In this document: positions 17,179 through 24,490 of the stretch, in pieces
How the letters are laid out: each line of letters begins with the position of its first letter
Position numbering within the stretch: the first letter of the stretch is position 1
Assembly: GCA_947246475.1 (NCBI GenBank)
Contig: CAMXSH010000018.1
Span: 1-41,445, forward strand
Source of the DNA: an uncultured Roseburia sp.
Lineage (GTDB): Bacteria; Bacillota; Clostridia; Lachnospirales; Lachnospiraceae
Direction of reading: 5' to 3'
DNA: 41,445 nucleotides
Position numbers and translations under genes: made by a program
Notes under the pieces: model-generated
The model's database searches: none
The model's input: only the letters and a program-made list of their open reading frames with translations
What the model was told of the DNA's origin: nothing

Positions 17179-17919
17179 ATGGAAACCATAGAACTGATAA
17201 AATTAGCACGTTCTGGGGATAAAATGGCACGAGACCAGGTGATACAAAAGAACATGGGGCTGGTATACAGTATCGTGAGCCGATATGCGGGGAGGGGATA
17301 TGACACGGAGGAACTCAGCCAGATCGGAGCCATTGGCCTGATCAAAGCTGTGGATAAATTTGATATGAGCTTTGATGTAAAATTCTCTACCTATGCTGTT
17401 CCAATGATCAGCGGTGAGATCAAAAGATTTCTCCGGGACGATGGAATGGTCAAGGTGAGCCGGAGCATCAAGGAAAACGGCTGGAAGATCCGTAAAGCGG
17501 CGGACTCTCTTTCCCAGCAGCTGGACAGGGAACCTTCCATCGAAGAGCTGGCTGCGGCGACGGAGATTGCTGTAGAAGATATCGTTCTTGCCCTGGAGGC
17601 AAATCTGGAGGTGGAATCCATTCACAAACCGGTTTCCTTTGCTGATGGAAAAGAGGTTTCCCTGGAAGATAAGATACCAGAAAAAAGTGACTGGAATGAA
17701 CAGCTTCTGAACCGAATGCTGGTAGATCAGCTGATGCTGCTTCTAAATGAGAAGGAGAAAAAACTGATCCAAATGCGTTATTACGATGACAAACCTCAGC
17801 GGGAAGTGGCGGAATGCCTCGGAATCAGTCAGGTGCAGGTCAGCCGCCTGGAAAAAAAGATCCTTCAGAATCTGAGAAACCATATGAATAAAGCTTATAG
17901 CTCAACAGCGCCAATCTGA
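17179..17919 (+). CDS. sigF: RNA polymerase sigma-F factor
   Basis: The 246-residue sigma-70 family protein is the first compartment-specific sporulation factor, active in the forespore. It shows region 2 (GYDTEELSQIGAIGLIKAVDKFD, FSTYAVPMISGEIKRFLRDDG), region 3 (LSQQLDREPSIEELAAATEI) and a region 4 helix-turn-helix (QREVAECLGISQVQVSRLEKKI). The order spoIIAA-spoIIAB-sigF is conserved throughout endospore formers, which separates it from sigma G and sigma B relatives. It is the strongest sign that the host belongs to a sporulating lineage. The weak ribosome site (GAGGGACTGG) precedes ATG 17179. No clear terminator follows. Confidence 0.95.
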   Translation: METIELIKLARSGDKMARDQVIQKNMGLVYSIVSRYAGRGYDTEELSQIGAIGLIKAVDKFDMSFDVKFSTYAVPMISGEIKRFLRDDGMVKVSRSIKENGWKIRKAADSLSQQLDREPSIEELAAATEIAVEDIVLALEANLEVESIHKPVSFADGKEVSLEDKIPEKSDWNEQLLNRMLVDQLMLLLNEKEKKLIQMRYYDDKPQREVAECLGISQVQVSRLEKKILQNLRNHMNKAYSSTAPI

Positions 17920-17972
17920 ACCCGCTGCTGAGCTTATGAAGCGGATAAAAGAGACAAAAATGGAAAAAACTA

Positions 17973-18001
17973 TTGACAAATATATTTGTTTGTGATAGCA
18001 T
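17973..18001 (+). promoter_or_regulatory. Promoter of the tRNA-Arg gene
   Basis: TTGACA (17973-17978), 17-base spacer, TAGCAT (17996-18001), 34 bases before the tRNA. Confidence 0.75.
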
Positions 18002-18034
18002 ATATTTTGCGTGTTGGCAAGTACATGCACAGAT

Positions 18035-18108
18035 GTGGGTTTAGCTCAGCTGGATAGAGCGTTTGGCTACGGACCAAAAGGTCGGGGGTTCGAATCCTCT
18101 AACCCACG
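18035..18108 (+). tRNA. tRNA-Arg (anticodon ACG)
   Basis: A full cloverleaf can be folded: acceptor GTGGGTT with AACCCAC, D-stem GCTC/GAGC, anticodon stem TTTGG/CCAAA with loop CTACGGA (anticodon ACG), and T-arm GGGGG-TTCGAAT-CCTCT. Discriminator G. The CCA end is not encoded. It decodes CGU and, after A34 to inosine conversion by TadA, CGC and CGA. It is transcribed alone between a TTGACA promoter and a perfect terminator. Confidence 0.96.
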
Positions 18109-18113
18109 GTGAG

Positions 18114-18156
18114 AACTGCTAAATAAAGTCCTAGACTTTATTTAGCAGTTTTTTTA
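18114..18156 (+). terminator. Strong intrinsic terminator of tRNA-Arg
   Basis: A perfect 17-base stem (18114-18130 with 18134-18150) closes a three-base loop, followed by a T-run to 18156. Confidence 0.95.
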
Positions 18157-18167
18157 TTAAAAAGTAA

Positions 18168-18197
18168 TTGCGCTTCAGGCTTGACTTAGGATATACT
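18168..18197 (+). promoter_or_regulatory. Probable promoter of the YdjG-like gene
   Basis: TTGCGC (18168-18173), 18-base spacer, TATACT (18192-18197), 33 bases before the ATG. An overlapping TTGACT (18181) has no matching -10 box. Confidence 0.5.
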
Positions 18198-18229
18198 AAA
18201 AGTACACGAATGGAGGAGGATGATACAAA

Positions 18230-19336
18230 ATGATACAGTACAAATGCCCGAAATGTGCGGCGAATATGGAGTTTGATGCAAAAAGCGGTCAGCTCAGCTG
18301 TGCATTCTGCGGACACAGTCTGAATATTCAGGACTTTGCAGAGGAAAATGGCGGTGAATATGAAGCAGAGGCTGCCAAGGAAAACGTGGATGAGGAAACT
18401 GGGGATTTCCGTGAGGTGCATGAGGAAAAATCAGATAATTTCTTTGATGAATCCGTTGTGAGTTACTGTTGTGATAATTGTGGTGCAGAACTGGTGGTGA
18501 CGGAGGATACCACAGCGACAAAGTGTAGTTTTTGCGGATCGCCCATGATTCTGTCTGACCGTATGCAGGGGAAGAGAGCACCGGTAAAAGTCATACCTTT
18601 CCGGGTGAGCAAAGAAGATGCCATTACTGCATTTAAAAAATGGTGTAAGAAGGGGTTGATCACTCCAAATGATTTCATGACACCAGACCGTATTGATGAT
18701 ATCGCGGGGATTTATGTACCTTTCTGGCTGTATGATATGGCAGGGCAGGGAGAGATTCATGCGGACTGTACCCGGGTGTCACATTATTCCAGCGGAAATT
18801 ATAATGTGACGGCGACGAAACATTATAAGGTGTGGAGAAAGGTAGATTTGGATTACGACTGCATTCCGGTAGATGCTTCGGAGCGGATGCGGGATGATCT
18901 GATGGATAAGCTGGAGCCTTTTTTTTACGAAGATATCAAAGATTATTCTTCCATGTACCTTCCTGGATATGTAGCGGAAGGATACAATTATACCGATGAT
19001 GATCTGATGCCCAGAGTTCAGAAACGGGTGGAGAAATTTATGGACGAATATGTAAAGGGCACGATGAAAAATTATGCTTCGGTTCATATCACGGACCGGG
19101 ATTACAACATCCTGAAGAAGAAAGCGGATTATGCGCTGCTTCCCGTGTGGATGATCAACTATGATTACCGGGATGGGCAGTATGTGTTTGCCATGAATGG
19201 AGATACGGGAAAGATCGTGGGTAAACCGCCTATCAGTAAAGCGAAAGTGATGGCATGGCTGTTTGGTGTTGGCGGAGGGTTATTTCTTATTCTGCGTCTG
19301 ATCACCATACTTTTACTGGGAGGTGGTATCGGATGA
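18230..19336 (+). CDS. Double zinc-ribbon membrane protein (YdjG-like)
   Basis: The 368-residue protein has two TFIIB-type zinc ribbons (Cys6, 9, 24, 27 and Cys81, 84, 99, 102), a central domain (VKVIPFRVSKEDAITAFKKW onward) of unknown function and one C-terminal transmembrane helix (about 343-363). This layout and its overlap with a TPM-domain gene match B. subtilis YdjG, part of the ydjFGHI membrane-stress operon. Its stop overlaps the start of the next gene (ATGATGA), so translation is coupled. The start follows GGAGGAGGA. Function is inferred by analogy; the biochemical role of the ribbons is not known. Confidence 0.78.
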   Translation: MIQYKCPKCAANMEFDAKSGQLSCAFCGHSLNIQDFAEENGGEYEAEAAKENVDEETGDFREVHEEKSDNFFDESVVSYCCDNCGAELVVTEDTTATKCSFCGSPMILSDRMQGKRAPVKVIPFRVSKEDAITAFKKWCKKGLITPNDFMTPDRIDDIAGIYVPFWLYDMAGQGEIHADCTRVSHYSSGNYNVTATKHYKVWRKVDLDYDCIPVDASERMRDDLMDKLEPFFYEDIKDYSSMYLPGYVAEGYNYTDDDLMPRVQKRVEKFMDEYVKGTMKNYASVHITDRDYNILKKKADYALLPVWMINYDYRDGQYVFAMNGDTGKIVGKPPISKAKVMAWLFGVGGGLFLILRLITILLLGGGIG

Positions 19337-20166
19337 TGAAAAAAAAGCGTTATTACATATTATTTGCTATATTAATGTTGGTTTTATCAGCAGCGCCCTG
19401 TATATCAGGGAGGGGTGCAACGGCGATAACGCCGGAAGACTTCTATTTGGAGGGAAATGGGAACAGTCTTAAGCGGGAGAGTGCTGTAAACGATTTTGCT
19501 GGCATTTATACCCAGGAGCAGATTGCTTCTTTTGAGGAAAAAATGCGTAAGATGCGTGAGGAGTACGATTGCAATGTGGTGGCGTTTGTGATCGATAACA
19601 ATGAGTGGAACAGCAGCGAGCTGTCGGCACCTGAAAGAGCGAGTGAATCTTTTCTTTATCTGAGTTCCCATAAAAGTACTATTGTTCTCTGGTTGAACGT
19701 CTGCCGGAATAACCGGTCGCTCTATGTACTCGGGTATGGTTCGGCAGAGTATAAGATTACGGATAGTGAAGCGGACCGGATGGCAAAAAAACTGCAGGGC
19801 TATGTGAAAGAAGCCCAGAGCGGGACGGGGGATGCCCAGACCCAGTATACGCAGATGATGGATGAGTTTATCACCCAGAGCGATCTTGAGATGCGTACAC
19901 CCTACTTTTTTCTTGCATGGTGGTTCCATCTTGGGCTGGGTCTTCTGGTAGGAACGATCGTAGTACTGATATTGGTAAAAAATTCTGGAGGCAAGATGAC
20001 CACAAACGGGAAGACTTATATGAATAAGAGTTTTTCTGAGCTGATCGGACGCCGGGATATCTATACCCACACAACTTATGTGAGAACCAGGAAATCCAGC
20101 AGCAGTGGCAGCAGCAGAGGCGGGGGCGGCGGACACAGCCACTCCAGCGGAGGTGGACGGTTCTGA
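19333..20166 (+). CDS. TPM-domain membrane protein (YdjH/YgcG-like)
   Basis: The 277-residue protein has a signal peptide (KKKRYYILFAILMLVLSAAP), a TPM domain (about residues 53-185; VNDFAGIYTQEQIASFEEKM), a transmembrane helix (about 200-220, LGLGLLVGTIVVLILV) and a C-terminal tail rich in Ser and Gly (SSRGGGGGHSHSSGGG), a hallmark of TPM-family proteins. I start it at ATG 19333, after GGGAGGTGG and overlapping the upstream stop; ATG 19336 is equally possible. It pairs with the YdjG-like zinc-ribbon gene, as YdjH does in B. subtilis. The TPM domain is extracytoplasmic. Confidence 0.8.
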   Translation: MMKKKRYYILFAILMLVLSAAPCISGRGATAITPEDFYLEGNGNSLKRESAVNDFAGIYTQEQIASFEEKMRKMREEYDCNVVAFVIDNNEWNSSELSAPERASESFLYLSSHKSTIVLWLNVCRNNRSLYVLGYGSAEYKITDSEADRMAKKLQGYVKEAQSGTGDAQTQYTQMMDEFITQSDLEMRTPYFFLAWWFHLGLGLLVGTIVVLILVKNSGGKMTTNGKTYMNKSFSELIGRRDIYTHTTYVRTRKSSSSGSSRGGGGGHSHSSGGGRF

Positions 20167-20186
20167 TCAAAAAGGAAAAAATACTA

Positions 20187-20215
20187 AGGAACTGTTAAAA
20201 AAATTAACAGTTCCT
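20187..20215. repeat. Perfect 12-base inverted repeat before the methyltransferase gene
   Basis: AGGAACTGTTAA and TTAACAGTTCCT are separated by five A residues. No T-tract follows on the plus strand. It could be a weak terminator, a processing hairpin or a protein site. It lies between the TPM gene and the methyltransferase start. Confidence 0.55.
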
Positions 20216-20234
20216 ATGGAAAGGAATAACGAAT

Positions 20235-21098
20235 ATGTGGCTTGCAGATGGCTGGAAAGATTATGAAGTGATCGACACTTCGACGGGAGAAAAACTGGAG
20301 CGGTGGGGGGGATATATTCTGGTGCGGCCAGATCCCCAGGTGATCTGGGATACACCTCATGAAGCTCCTCAGTGGAAGCAGAAAAATGCCCACTATCATA
20401 GAAGCAGCAAGGGAGGAGGAGAGTGGGAGTTTATTGATCTTCCGCAGCAGTGGAAGATTTCTTACCGGGATCTGACCTTTCATTTGAAACCTTTTAGTTT
20501 TAAGCATACCGGCTTGTTTCCAGAGCAGGCGGTGAACTGGGACTGGGCATCGGGATTGATCAAAAATTCTGGACGGCAGATCAAGGTGCTGAATCTATTT
20601 GCCTATACAGGAGGCGCTACAGTGGCGTGTGCCAAGGCGGGAGCGGCAGTGACACATGTAGATGCCTCCAAGGGAATGGTGACATGGGCAAAAGAAAATG
20701 CCGCCGCTTCCGGGCTTGCTGACGCACCGATCCGTTACCTGGTAGATGACTGTGTCAAGTTTGTGGAACGTGAGATCCGTCGGGGAAATCATTACGATGG
20801 TATTATTATGGATCCGCCCTCTTATGGAAGGGGACCGAAAGGAGAGGTTTGGAAGATTGAGGAAAAGATATTTCCCCTGCTCCGCCTGTGTACAAAAGTT
20901 CTATCCCCAGATTCCTTGTTTTTTCTGGTGAATTCATATACCACAGGACTGCAGCCAGCGGTGTTGTCCTATATGATGGAACTGACGATCCAGAGAAAAT
21001 TTGGAGGTACCGTGACTGCAGATGAGATTGGTCTTCCAGTGAGTTCAAACGGTCTTATCCTTCCCTGTGGCGCCAGTGGAAGGTATGAAAAGATATAA
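20235..21098 (+). CDS. SAM-dependent methyltransferase, RlmI/RlmK-like
   Basis: The 287-residue class I methyltransferase resembles the catalytic half of the 23S rRNA m5C/m2G methyltransferases RlmI and RlmK. Motif I reads NLFAYTGGATVACAKAGA (near residue 119), the acidic ribose loop VTHVDASKGMVTWAKEN, and motif IV is DPPSYGRG (near 195). The N-terminal PUA domain of RlmI is missing, so the protein is shorter than E. coli RlmI (about 396 residues). An rRNA target is likely but not proven. The ribosome site is AAAGGAAT. It sits between the TPM gene and hpf. Confidence 0.8.
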   Translation: MWLADGWKDYEVIDTSTGEKLERWGGYILVRPDPQVIWDTPHEAPQWKQKNAHYHRSSKGGGEWEFIDLPQQWKISYRDLTFHLKPFSFKHTGLFPEQAVNWDWASGLIKNSGRQIKVLNLFAYTGGATVACAKAGAAVTHVDASKGMVTWAKENAAASGLADAPIRYLVDDCVKFVEREIRRGNHYDGIIMDPPSYGRGPKGEVWKIEEKIFPLLRLCTKVLSPDSLFFLVNSYTTGLQPAVLSYMMELTIQRKFGGTVTADEIGLPVSSNGLILPCGASGRYEKI

Positions 21099-21183
21099 TT
21101 CGACGGCGTTGTCGAGCTAACACGAGGTGTGTGACAACTCGTTTCAGAACAAAGGTACGAAGACAAATGTAGTATGAGAAACC

Positions 21184-21259
21184 ACAAAGTTATCCACAAA
21201 TAAAGCGACGGCTTTGCGATATTTATTAGTTGTACACAAAGTTATCCACATTATCCACA
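21184..21259 (+). promoter_or_regulatory. Cluster of three perfect DnaA boxes upstream of hpf
   Basis: TTATCCACA occurs at 21190-21198, 21242-21250 and 21251-21259, all on the same strand. The first two share the longer block ACAAAGTTATCCACA (21184-21198 and 21236-21250). A small hairpin (AAAGC/GCTTT, 21202-21215) lies between. The cluster starts about 85 bases after the methyltransferase gene; the preceding stretch (21099-21140) holds nested inverted repeats (GTTGTC with GACAAC). No dnaA gene or AT-rich unwinding stretch is nearby, so this is not a standard oriC. A DnaA-binding regulatory or titration site is the natural reading. Confidence 0.75.
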
Positions 21260-21366
21260 AAAAATGTAGACTTTTGTAGCAAAAACACACCGATTTGACA
21301 ATTAGCAGAGTTGTATGACAATTTGGCGTGAAAGCAAAAAACAGCTACATAAATCCAAAATATATG

Positions 21367-21395
21367 TTGCTCATTATATGGATTTGGTATATAAT
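21367..21395 (+). promoter_or_regulatory. Sigma-A promoter of hpf
   Basis: TTGCTC (21367-21372), 17-base spacer, TATAAT (21390-21395). The -10 is perfect. It is about 107 bases downstream of the last DnaA box. A TTGACA at 21295-21300 has only a poor -10 partner. Confidence 0.72.
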
Positions 21396-21398
21396 AAA

Positions 21399-21449
21399 CA
21401 TACGGGACAGGTTCCGTATGACATCATCGGCAGACAGGTTTCCGTCCCG
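21399..21449 (+). promoter_or_regulatory. hpf 5' leader with two competing hairpins
   Basis: CATACGG (21399-21405) can pair with CCGTATG (21414-21420), or CGGGAC (21403-21408) with GTCCCG (21444-21449). The options share bases, so they exclude each other. The segments GACAGGTTCCGT and GACAGGTTTCCGT are near-direct repeats. A switch is possible but unproven. Confidence 0.4.
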
Positions 21450-21477
21450 AATATTATGGGCAAAGGAGCTGATCATT

Positions 21478-22005
21478 ATGAATTTAGTAATTAGCGGCAA
21501 AAATTTAGATATAACGGAGGGATTACGTTCGGCGATCGAAGAAAAGATTGCTAAACTGGAGAGATATTTCACTGAAAGTACTGAGGTACACGTGACGTTG
21601 AGTACCGAGAAAAACAGACAGAAGATTGAGATTACCATTCCAATGAAAGGAAGTATCATTCGTGCAGAAGAAGTAAGTTCGGATATGTATGTTTCCATTG
21701 ATCTGGTAGAAGAAGTGATCGAGAGGCAGCTGCGCAAATATAAAAATAAATTGATTGATAAAGCTCAGAATGCAGCACATCTGAACCAGGAATTTATCGA
21801 TGAAGATATGGAGGAAGAAGAAGAGATCAACATTATCCGTTCTAAAAAATTTGCGATGAAGCCGATGGATCCAGAAGAGGCATGTGTACAGATGGAGCTT
21901 CTGGGGCATAACTTCTTTGTATTCCGGAATTCTGAGACGGAGGAGGTTAATGTTGTTTACAAGAGGAAAGGAAATACATATGGACTGATTGAGCCGGAGT
22001 ATTAA
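21478..22005 (+). CDS. hpf: Ribosome hibernation-promoting factor, long form
   Basis: The 175-residue protein dimerises 70S ribosomes into inactive 100S particles during starvation. It has the N-terminal Hpf/RaiA domain (LVISGKNLDITEGLRSAIEEKI onward) and the C-terminal dimerisation domain (KKFAMKPMDPEEACVQMELLGH) typical of long Hpf in Firmicutes. I start it at ATG 21478, nine bases after AAAGGAG; the frame stays open upstream to 21328 but without a ribosome site. hpf just before secA and prfB recalls the order yvyD-secA-prfB in Bacillus; here two other genes lie between hpf and secA. Confidence 0.96.
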   Translation: MNLVISGKNLDITEGLRSAIEEKIAKLERYFTESTEVHVTLSTEKNRQKIEITIPMKGSIIRAEEVSSDMYVSIDLVEEVIERQLRKYKNKLIDKAQNAAHLNQEFIDEDMEEEEEINIIRSKKFAMKPMDPEEACVQMELLGHNFFVFRNSETEEVNVVYKRKGNTYGLIEPEY

Positions 22006-22015
22006 GAATATATGA

Positions 22016-22118
22016 GAGTCCATAAAGTGATTTTCATAAATATATGGACTCAGAAAAAAGATGTGTCCTCCTGGATGAAACGATTTGGTTTGGTCCAGAA
22101 GGACACTTTACCATTTTT
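22016..22118 (+). terminator. Two hairpins after hpf; the second is a probable terminator
   Basis: Hairpin 1: GAGTCCATA (22016-22024) with TATGGACTC (22043-22051), followed by A-rich sequence. Hairpin 2: GTGTCCTCCTGGA (22063-22075) with TCCAGAAGGACAC (22094-22106), one mismatch, followed by TTTACCATTTTT. The second is the better terminator. Confidence 0.65.
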
Positions 22119-22153
22119 ACAAAGAAACGTAATGTTTTAGAATGGAGGATAAT

Positions 22154-23518
22154 ATGGGATTGATCAAAGCGATCGGCGGTGCGATCCGCGGTGAGATGGC
22201 GGATCAGTGGAAGGAATACTTTTATTGTGATGCACTGGCATCAGATGTTCTTGTGGTCAAGGGACAGAAACGCACCAGCGGCAGGTTTGGCAGCAGAAAC
22301 AATGGCAATGATAATCTTATCACGAATGGTTCCGTAGTGGCTGTAAATGAAGGGCAATGCATGATCATTGTGGATCAGGGAAAAGTTGTGGAATTCTGTG
22401 CGGAGGCAGGGGAATTTTTGTACGACACCTCCACAGAACCCAGTCTGCTTTATGGAGATCTGGGCGAAAATATCAAGAAAACCTTTGCGGCAGTGGGCAG
22501 ACGTTTTACATTTGGAGGAGATACAGGGAAAGACCAGAGAGTTTATTTCTTTAACACAAAGGAAATTATGGGAAATAAATATGGGACCGCCACACCGGTT
22601 CCTTTCCGTGTGGTGGATACTAATATCGGACTGGATGTGGATATATCTGTCCGCTGTAATGGGGAGTATTCTTACCAGATCTTTGATCCACTGCTCTTTT
22701 ATACGAATGTATGCGGCAATGTGGTGGATGAATACCGTCGTGATACCATTGACAGCCAGCTGAAGACGGAGCTGATGACAGCGCTGCAGCCGGCATTTGC
22801 AAGAATCTCCGCCATGGGGATCCGCTATAGTGCGGTGCCGGCTCATACGATGGAAGTGGCAGAGGCCTTGAATGCTGAGCTGTCTGAAAAATGGAGCGGA
22901 TTGAGAGGGATCCGTATCGTATCTTTTGGCGTAAATGCTATCAAGGCTTCAGAAGATGACGAGGCGATGATCAAAGAGCTGCAGAAGACAGCCGTATTAC
23001 GCAATCCGGGTATGGCGGCGGCAACTCTGACAGAGGCCCAGGCCCAGGCAATGAAGTCGGCGGCGGCAAATACTTCTACGGGACCGATGATGGCATTTGC
23101 CGGGATGAATATGGCATCCCAGGCAGGAGGGATGGATGCCAATGCCCTGTTTGCCATGGACCGGCAGGGCGGAGCTCAGAATGGAGCACCGGTGTCTGGA
23201 AATCCGGTGGCGAATGCAGCAGGTGGAGGCAATGCCGGAAAACAGGGAAATACCTGGACCTGCAGCTGTGGAACTGCCAATACCGGAAAATTCTGTGTAG
23301 AATGTGGAAAAGCAAAGCCGGCTTCCCAGGAGGGATGGACCTGCAGCTGTGGAGCTGTAAATCAGGGCAAATTCTGTATGGAGTGCGGGACAAAGAAACC
23401 GGAAGGAGCCCCGTTGTACCGTTGTGACAAGTGTGGATGGAAACCGGAAGATCCTCATCATCCGCCGAAATTCTGTCCGGAATGTGGAGATGTATTTGAC
23501 GAAAACGATATTGAGTAA
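22154..23518 (+). CDS. SPFH-domain protein with C-terminal zinc ribbons (YdjI-like)
   Basis: The 454-residue protein carries an N-terminal SPFH/band-7-like domain (about residues 1-300; IIVDQGKVVEFCAEAGEF, PFRVVDTNIGLDVDISVRC), an Ala/Met/Gly-rich linker, and three Cys-rich ribbons (WTCSCGTANTGKFCVECGK, WTCSCGAVNQGKFCMECG, YRCDKCGW...FCPECG). This is the layout of B. subtilis YdjI ('virion core protein' family), which recruits PspA to the membrane. The start is ATG 22154, after GGAGGA; an ATG at 22142 sits inside the ribosome site region. Here it stands apart from the YdjG/YdjH-like pair. No pspA gene is visible. Confidence 0.82.
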   Translation: MGLIKAIGGAIRGEMADQWKEYFYCDALASDVLVVKGQKRTSGRFGSRNNGNDNLITNGSVVAVNEGQCMIIVDQGKVVEFCAEAGEFLYDTSTEPSLLYGDLGENIKKTFAAVGRRFTFGGDTGKDQRVYFFNTKEIMGNKYGTATPVPFRVVDTNIGLDVDISVRCNGEYSYQIFDPLLFYTNVCGNVVDEYRRDTIDSQLKTELMTALQPAFARISAMGIRYSAVPAHTMEVAEALNAELSEKWSGLRGIRIVSFGVNAIKASEDDEAMIKELQKTAVLRNPGMAAATLTEAQAQAMKSAAANTSTGPMMAFAGMNMASQAGGMDANALFAMDRQGGAQNGAPVSGNPVANAAGGGNAGKQGNTWTCSCGTANTGKFCVECGKAKPASQEGWTCSCGAVNQGKFCMECGTKKPEGAPLYRCDKCGWKPEDPHHPPKFCPECGDVFDENDIE

Positions 23519-23553
23519 AAAAGAATTGGAATGAAGATAGAATGAATAGCTCG

Positions 23554-23589
23554 ATGGCGCCGATTAGTGTTTTCTGTAATTGGCGCCAT
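23554..23589 (+). terminator. Hairpin, possible terminator after the YdjI-like gene
   Basis: ATGGCGCCGATTA pairs with TAATTGGCGCCAT (13 bases, one G-T pair) around a ten-base loop. The T-tract that follows is poor (TAAACTGATTT), so partial read-through into the next gene is likely. Confidence 0.55.
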
Positions 23590-23613
23590 TAAACTGATTT
23601 AAATGGAGGAAAT

Positions 23614-24384
23614 ATGGGGAATTACACAGGTTTGATCATAGTTTTGGCATTGATCTTGATCATTGTTATAGCGGTCTATATCGGAGTTGCCGCATTAAGA
23701 AGAAAAGCACGACAGGTTTCGAGGGAACTTTTTGGAACCAGTGATCTCAGGCAGGGAGCGGAGAGGATGCGGGAGGAGATGGCTTCAACGCCAAAATCAG
23801 TCTCTGCCATGACAAAACTTTTACTGCCAAAGATCGTTCAGGATTTTCCGGATTTTGAGTACGATGAAATGAAAGAGAGGGCAGATAATATACTGGTGGA
23901 TTATCTCAGGGCGATCGGTACAGGCGGAAAAGAGATACCGAAGGATGGCAGCACAGAGTTAAAAGAAGAATTGGCAGCCCATATCGCGATGCTGGAAGAA
24001 GCCGGGCAGAGAGAGCATTTTGAACAGATTCATATACACCGGACGGAGATCAGCCAGTACCGGAAAAGCGAGGGGCGCTGTATCATCACTTTCCAGTCGG
24101 CATTGGAGTGTTTTCATTATGTGACAGACCGTGGAGGAAATCTGCTGAAAGGTGCAAGAGACTTAAAGTATCAGACCAAGTATAATATAGATCTGATCTA
24201 CATACAGGACAGGGAATTAGTGGAAGACCAGAGGACCCAGGCGCTGGGGATTAACTGCCCCAACTGTGGGGCGCCGCTATCGGCCCTGGGTGCCAAAGTG
24301 TGCGAGTACTGCGGAACTCCGGTGGTAGAGATCAATATTCACGCATGGTTTTTCAGTGATGTAAAAGAAGTTAAAAGATTGTGA
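23614..24384 (+). CDS. Membrane-anchored protein with Tim44-like region and zinc ribbon
   Basis: The 256-residue protein has an N-terminal transmembrane helix (about residues 5-28, [18 protein letters not shown]), a soluble domain resembling Tim44-like (NTF2-fold) domains (about 60-205), and a C-terminal zinc ribbon ([20 protein letters not shown], about 215-234). The frame begins at ATG 23614 after TGGAGGAA. Neighbours suggest it belongs with the YdjI-like SPFH protein: both carry zinc ribbons and lie in the same direction across a leaky hairpin. I assign no function. Tim44-like domains bind proteins or membranes in other systems. Confidence 0.68.
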   Translation: MGNYTGLIIVLALILIIVIAVYIGVAALRRKARQVSRELFGTSDLRQGAERMREEMASTPKSVSAMTKLLLPKIVQDFPDFEYDEMKERADNILVDYLRAIGTGGKEIPKDGSTELKEELAAHIAMLEEAGQREHFEQIHIHRTEISQYRKSEGRCIITFQSALECFHYVTDRGGNLLKGARDLKYQTKYNIDLIYIQDRELVEDQRTQALGINCPNCGAPLSALGAKVCEYCGTPVVEINIHAWFFSDVKEVKRL

Positions 24385-24421
24385 ACGGTTTGTAAAAAAC
24401 AAACGAAAATCAAAAAAATCA

Positions 24422-24450
24422 TTGAAAGACAGAAGATCTAGTGATAAAAT
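24422..24450 (+). promoter_or_regulatory. Sigma-A promoter of secA
   Basis: TTGAAA (24422-24427), 17-base spacer, TAAAAT (24445-24450), about 40 bases before the secA start. Confidence 0.8.
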
Positions 24451-24490
24451 AATCTGGGATAAAACTTTGATTATTATGGAGAGTGAACGT

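Noticed and set aside
19255-19332. Upstream extension of the TPM gene
   Set aside because: It lies inside the zinc-ribbon gene and would put extra residues before a clear signal peptide.
21184-21259. The DnaA-box cluster as the chromosome origin
   Set aside because: No dnaA, dnaN, gyrB or rpmH nearby and no long AT-rich unwinding stretch; hpf and secA are not origin neighbours.
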